From positions 1 to 6,991 of the forward strand of contig CAMZHP010000175.1 of assembly GCA_947306845.1 (NCBI GenBank): a DNA stretch of 6,991 nt, in the 5' to 3' direction. Position 1 is the stretch's first letter, and each line of letters begins with the position of its first letter. Shown here one piece after another: positions 4,315 through 6,991 of the stretch. The position numbers were made by a program, and so were the translations under genes. The notes beneath the pieces were generated by a model. The model saw only the letters and a list, made by a program, of their open reading frames with translations. It did no database searches and was not told where the DNA came from. The stretch comes from an uncultured Prevotellaceae bacterium. GTDB lineage: Bacteria > Bacteroidota > Bacteroidia > Bacteroidales > Bacteroidaceae.

Positions 4315-6991
4315 ATGGACGAAAATCAGACTTTTGACCAGGACAGGATCATTAGGATCAACATCGAAGAGGAGATGAAGAAATCCTACATCGACTATTC
4401 GATGTCGGTCATCGTGGCCCGTGCCCTGCCGGATGTGAGAGACGGTTTCAAGCCTGTGCACAGACGTATCCTCTACGGAATGATGGGCATAGGCAATACC
4501 AGCGACAAACCATATAAGAAATGTGCACGTGTCGTCGGTGAGGTGCTTGGCAAATACCACCCCCATGGCGACAGCTCGGTCTATGGCGCACTCGTCAGGA
4601 TGGCGCAGACCTGGAACATGCGCTATACATTGGTCGACGGACAAGGCAACTTCGGAAGCGTTGATGGTGACTCTCCTGCCGCCATGCGTTATACGGAGTG
4701 CCGCCTCTCAAAGATGGGCGAGCACATCATGGACGACATCGAGAAAGATACTGTCGACATGGTCAATAACTTCGATGACTCGCTCACAGAGCCTTCTGTG
4801 ATGCCTACCAAGGTGCCCAACCTGCTCGTCAACGGCGGCAACGGCATCGCCGTGGGTATGGCTACCAATATCCCCACTCATAACCTCGGCGAGGTGATCG
4901 ACGGTTGCTGCGCCTACATCGACAATCCCGACATCGACACCGAAGGACTGATGGAGCATATCAAGGCACCAGACTTCCCGACAGGTGCCTATATCTATGG
5001 CATTCAGGGCGTGCGAGACGCCTATGAGACGGGGCGCGGACGCATCGTCATGAGAGCCAAGGCTGAAATCGAAGGTGGGGAGACACACGACAAAATCGTC
5101 GTCCATGAGATTCCCTACGGCGTGAACAAGGCACAGCTCATTGAGTATATCGCCGACTTGGTGAAGGAGGGCAAACTGGAGGGCATTTCCAATGTCAACG
5201 ATGAGTCGGGACGGCAGGGCATGCGCATCGTCGTAGATGTGAAAAAGGATGCCAATGCCAACGTTATCCTCAACAAACTGTTCAAGATGACCGCGCTGCA
5301 AAGCTCCTTCTCTGTCAACTGCATTGCACTGGTCAAGGGGCGCCCACGCCTGCTCACACTCAAGGAGTGCGTGAAGTATTTCGTAGAGCACAGGCATGAT
5401 GTCACCATCCGCCGCACCAAGTTTGAACTCAGAAAGGCACAGGAGCGCGCACATATCCTTGAAGGACTCATCATCGCATGCGACAATATCGATGAGGTGG
5501 TGCACATCATCAGAGCTTCGAGCACACCGACCGATGCACAGCGCAACCTTGAGAAACGCTTCAATATCGATGAGCTGCAGTCGAAGGCCATCGTCGATAT
5601 GAGACTTTCACAGCTCACCAGCCTGCGTGTCGATCAGCTCCATGCTGAGTATGATGAGTTGCTGAGGCAGATCGCCTACTTGCAGTCCATCCTCGACGAT
5701 CCAGAATTGTGCAAGAAAGTGATGAAGGACGAACTGTTCGACGTTAAGGCCAAATATGGCGATGAGCGGCGCACGGAGATCAAATATTCCTCAGAGGAGT
5801 TCAATCCTGAGGACTTCTATCCCAACGACCCGGTGGTCATCACCGTCAGCCATCTGGGATATATCAAGCGCACACCCCTCAGCGAGTTCCGCGGACAGGC
5901 TCGTGGCGGAGTAGGAAGCAAGGGGGCACGCACAAGAGAGCAGGACTTCACCGAGTTTATCTATCCTGCCACCATGCACAACACCATGCTCTTCTTCACC
6001 AAGAAAGGAAGATGCTATTGGCTGAAGTGCTATGAGATACCCGAGGGAGGAAAAGACTCCAAGGGAAGGGCCATACAGAACATGCTCAATATCGACCCCG
6101 ATGATTCTGTCAACGCTTTCCTCAGACTCAGAGGACTCGATGATGAGGAATTCCTCAATACCCATTTTGTCGTGTTCGCCACCAAAAAGGGCATCGTCAA
6201 GAAAACCTGTCTCAAATATTACAGCCGGCCTAGGACGATGGGTGTCAATGCCATCAATATCCTAGAAGGCGATGAGGTGGTGGACGTAAGACTCACCAAC
6301 GGACGTAACGAACTCGTACTGGCTAATCGCAACGGACGGGCAGTGCGCTTCGAGGAGTCTGCCGTGCGCAGCATGGGACGTGTCGCCACAGGCGTCATCG
6401 GCATGCGTCTCGATGAGGGCGACGACGAAGTGGTGGGCATGATTGTGGTCAACAACGCTGACAAGGAGACCATCATGGTGGTCAGCGAGAATGGCTACGG
6501 CAAGCGCTCCCAGGTGGAGGACTACCGCAAGACGTCGAGGGGAACCAAAGGTGTCAAGACCCTGCAGATCACAGAGAAGACCGGACGAGTGGTGGCCATC
6601 AAGAATGTCACCGACGACCACGATCTCATGATCATCAACAAGAGCGGCATAGCCATCAGACTCTCCGTCGCTGAATGCAGGGTGATGGGGCGTGCTACGC
6701 AGGGCGTGAGATTGATCAACCTCACCAAGAAGAATGATGTCATCGCCAGCGTATGCAAGGTCATGGGAGCCGAACTGGAAGCTTCCGTCGAACAAATGAG
6801 CAGGGCTGAGTGGGCTCAGAAAAGCGACAGCATCCGACAAGACAACGAACCGGATGTCATCGTCAGCCACGACTCTGTAGCTCCTGAGGACGATTCCGAG
6901 GATATACCCGAAAACATCATCGAAGACGACATCATCGAAGATGACATCATTGAGGAAGAAGTCATTGACGAAACTCCCGAAGATACCCCCG
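4315..6991 (+). CDS. gyrA: DNA gyrase subunit A (3' end outside window)
   Basis: GyrA is the DNA breakage-reunion subunit of gyrase, which with GyrB adds negative supercoils using ATP. The frame runs 892 codons with no stop before the window edge. The N-terminal part carries [10 protein letters not shown] (25-34), [12 protein letters not shown] (43-54) and the resistance-determining segment [11 protein letters not shown] (80-90). The active-site Tyr126 lies in PAAMRYTE (121-128) with Arg125 before it. The segment [18 protein letters not shown] holds Ile178, equivalent to E. coli Ile174. The C-terminal beta-pinwheel shows six repeats starting near 508, 558, 617, 666, 719 and 770. The first contains the GyrA box QARGGVG (528-534), which separates gyrase from topoisomerase IV ParC. 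Ser87 matches E. coli Ser83, while Gly91 stands where E. coli has Asp87. The tail (about 830 onward) is strongly acidic. ATG 4315 gives a short extension before the typical [13 protein letters not shown] start; the preceding strong terminator indicates its own promoter. Confidence 0.97.
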   Translation, partial: MDENQTFDQDRIIRINIEEEMKKSYIDYSMSVIVARALPDVRDGFKPVHRRILYGMMGIGNTSDKPYKKCARVVGEVLGKYHPHGDSSVYGALVRMAQTWNMRYTLVDGQGNFGSVDGDSPAAMRYTECRLSKMGEHIMDDIEKDTVDMVNNFDDSLTEPSVMPTKVPNLLVNGGNGIAVGMATNIPTHNLGEVIDGCCAYIDNPDIDTEGLMEHIKAPDFPTGAYIYGIQGVRDAYETGRGRIVMRAKAEIEGGETHDKIVVHEIPYGVNKAQLIEYIADLVKEGKLEGISNVNDESGRQGMRIVVDVKKDANANVILNKLFKMTALQSSFSVNCIALVKGRPRLLTLKECVKYFVEHRHDVTIRRTKFELRKAQERAHILEGLIIACDNIDEVVHIIRASSTPTDAQRNLEKRFNIDELQSKAIVDMRLSQLTSLRVDQLHAEYDELLRQIAYLQSILDDPELCKKVMKDELFDVKAKYGDERRTEIKYSSEEFNPEDFYPNDPVVITVSHLGYIKRTPLSEFRGQARGGVGSKGARTREQDFTEFIYPATMHNTMLFFTKKGRCYWLKCYEIPEGGKDSKGRAIQNMLNIDPDDSVNAFLRLRGLDDEEFLNTHFVVFATKKGIVKKTCLKYYSRPRTMGVNAINILEGDEVVDVRLTNGRNELVLANRNGRAVRFEESAVRSMGRVATGVIGMRLDEGDDEVVGMIVVNNADKETIMVVSENGYGKRSQVEDYRKTSRGTKGVKTLQITEKTGRVVAIKNVTDDHDLMIINKSGIAIRLSVAECRVMGRATQGVRLINLTKKNDVIASVCKVMGAELEASVEQMSRAEWAQKSDSIRQDNEPDVIVSHDSVAPEDDSEDIPENIIEDDIIEDDIIEEEVIDETPEDTP
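6916..6975 (+). repeat. 15-base tandem repeats in the gyrA acidic tail
   Basis: Three in-frame copies of a 15-base unit (6916-6930, 6931-6945, 6946-6960) encode [10 protein letters not shown] and IIEEE. A fourth, degraded copy (6961-6975) encodes VIDET. The first two differ at one base. The unit lengthens the acidic C-terminal tail, and its multiple-of-three size lets copy number change without a frameshift. Confidence 0.8.

Noticed and set aside
4708..5505. 265-codon antisense open frame within gyrA
   Set aside because: It lies wholly inside a highly conserved gyrA region and mirrors its codons. No promoter or recognisable protein motif is seen.
6262..6870. 202-codon antisense open frame in the gyrA C-terminal domain
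   Set aside because: It overlaps the beta-pinwheel coding region, which is well supported, and shows no domain or start context of its own.
6916..6960. Short direct repeats considered as a CRISPR-like or recombination array
   Set aside because: The units are contiguous 15-base in-frame coding repeats without spacers, explained by the acidic GyrA tail.

Overview
The window looks like chromosomal DNA of a member of the Bacteroidota, most likely order Bacteroidales and possibly Prevotellaceae. Three things point there: promoter-like elements match the Bacteroidetes -7 consensus TAnnTTTG, start codons lack clear purine-rich Shine-Dalgarno sites, and GyrA and the small envelope-protein pair have Bacteroidetes character. 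The genus is an inference. All convincing genes lie on the + strand. There is no sign of insertion sequences, prophage, CRISPR, tRNA or rRNA, and the content is ordinary core genome.

Layout. (1) Bases 9-1118 encode a two-domain protein with an N-terminal P-loop NTPase and a C-terminal CYTH domain, ended by a hairpin terminator that overlaps its stop codon. (2) Bases 1119-1476 hold no clear protein gene. They do hold a complete promoter-terminator pair (about 1227-1397), which could make a roughly 155-nt small RNA, followed by a separate promoter for truA. (3) Bases 1477-2211 are truA (tRNA pseudouridine synthase), followed after 9 bases by a ten-helix EamA/DMT transporter (2221-3138). These two are probably one operon. 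(4) Bases 3214-4074 hold two abutting genes: a one-helix membrane protein with an FTVPEGYF motif and a secreted Spy/CpxP-like protein. In Bacteroidetes such pairs usually follow an ECF sigma factor gene, but none is present here. A strong terminator closes this unit. (5) From 4315 to the window end runs gyrA, encoding DNA gyrase subunit A. It is open at the right edge after 892 codons and already has an acidic, repeat-bearing tail.

The genes do not form one pathway. They cover tRNA modification, transport, a probable envelope-stress module, DNA topology and a nucleotide/triphosphate-linked protein of unknown role. I see no convincing new multi-gene system. The items most worth a second look are the orphan promoter-terminator unit before truA, the nearly leaderless truA start, the NTPase-CYTH fusion, the sigma-less envelope pair, and the Gly in GyrA at the position of E. 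coli Asp87.
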